Part shown: one piece after another, positions 63,749-64,000 of the stretch
How the letters are laid out: each line of letters starts with the position of its first letter
How positions within the stretch are numbered: the first letter of the stretch is position 1
From: Chryseobacterium koreense CCUG 49689
Lineage (GTDB): Bacteria > Bacteroidota > Bacteroidia > Flavobacteriales > Weeksellaceae
Length of the DNA: 64,000 bases
Assembly (NCBI RefSeq): GCF_001045435.1
Contig: NZ_LFNG01000005.1
Location: forward strand, 62,001 to 126,000
Direction of reading: 5' to 3'
Notes under the pieces: model-generated
What the model was told of the DNA's origin: nothing
Databases searched by the model: none
What the model saw: the letters and a program-made list of their open reading frames with translations, nothing else
Made by a program: the position numbers and the translations under genes

Positions 63749-64000
63749 CTAATTTCCGGTGTCTGCTTTTCGCCAGTCGGTTCTGAAGGTGCAGTCTTTG
63801 TATCGGTCATTAATTGACACGAAAATATGCGGTAATTTTTCTTTCACGTATTTTTCCACCATTTCATTTTTCCGTTTGTTGAGCGCCATCTGTTTGATTC
63901 TGCTGTAATCGGTGGTGATGTCTAGTTGGTGTGCATCAATGATATCATTTATTTTCACGATAGCGACCATTTTCCGGTCCTGCACGGTTTCTTCAAAGAC
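63749..64000 (-). CDS. SurA-like peptidyl-prolyl isomerase, C-terminal end (cut by window edge)
   Basis: Only the last 83 residues are present and the frame is open to the window edge; the apparent start at 63985 is a GTG within the gene. The sequence (MVAIVKINDIIDAHQLDI, then IKQMALNKRKNEMVEKYVKEK and IFVSINDRYKDC) is the end typical of parvulin-type isomerases in this phylum: a helix after the PPIase domain and a short C-terminal strand. Such proteins help fold outer-membrane proteins in the periplasm. The N-terminal part must be read outside the window. Confidence 0.78.
   Translation of the reverse strand, partial: VFEETVQDRKMVAIVKINDIIDAHQLDITTDYSRIKQMALNKRKNEMVEKYVKEKLPHIFVSINDRYKDCTFRTDWRKADTGN

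Noticed and set aside
1-64000. tRNA, rRNA, CRISPR arrays, insertion sequences, prophage genes
   Set aside because: I looked through the intergenic stretches by eye and found no cloverleaf with a CCA end, no repeat-spacer array and no transposase or phage genes.

Overview
The window looks like the chromosome of a flavobacterium in the Chryseobacterium/Kaistella group (Bacteroidota, Weeksellaceae). The support is mutually consistent: AT-rich DNA, Bacteroidota-type -7 promoter motifs (TAnnTTTG) before many genes, three proteins with type IX secretion (T9SS) type A sorting tails, two TonB-dependent receptors, and Bacteroidota-restricted families (DUF4834, DUF6263-like, DUF5916, a very large outer-membrane barrel). 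The genus is an inference. I see about 50 protein genes, of which two are cut by the window edges. I see no rRNA, tRNA, CRISPR array, insertion sequence or prophage.

Layout. 1-5215 (minus) is a carotenoid operon: marR-type regulator, crtI, a two-domain FAS1 lipoprotein, crtB, an unknown small exported protein, a START-like SRPBCC protein and the beginning of crtZ. It is divergent from a TonB-dependent receptor (5317-7743) across a control region with three copies of one operator-like element. A second TonB receptor follows (8085-10538). 10603-20366 holds an orphan histidine kinase with a PBP4-type peptidase, a small stress-type protein, RelA/SpoT, NhaA, a YihY/BrkB membrane protein, RlmH and a HipA-like kinase/DUF3037 pair. 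20426-32438 holds a UvrD-type helicase, SecG, DedA, RF2, a fatty-acid-hydroxylase/acyltransferase pair, a LURP-one protein, PepD, a DUF4256 protein, a ferredoxin/ferredoxin reductase pair and a DUF3108 protein. 32546-40756 holds a DUF5916 outer-membrane protein, PheS, an intergenic stretch with REP-like palindromes, RdgB, a CPBP protease, a methyltransferase and RF3. 40886-50567 is a cell-surface block: three T9SS cargo proteins and a 1077-residue outer-membrane barrel. 50788-64000 holds NamZ (DUF1343) head to head with an FtsX-like permease, a cysteine synthase, a glycosyltransferase, YfhO, small envelope proteins, an M3 oligopeptidase, a nitronate monooxygenase and the end of a SurA-like isomerase.

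How genes work together. CrtB and CrtI make the coloured polyene and CrtZ hydroxylates its rings; the lycopene cyclase is not in the window. The FAS1 and SRPBCC proteins in the same operon belong to folds that bind carotenoids in eukaryotes, so this operon may encode its own carotenoid carriers. The MarR protein probably controls both the operon and the divergent receptor. The ferredoxin and its reductase form a redox pair, and RF2 and RF3 both serve translation termination.

Non-coding observations. I found two apparent decayed small genes (7875-7991 and a frameshifted one at 23436-23662), a four-copy 11-bp tandem repeat, a family of palindromes with a shared tail, and two very tight head-to-head promoter arrangements. 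Several start codons were moved from the longest reading frame because a promoter, terminator or signal peptide lies inside it; these are noted per gene.
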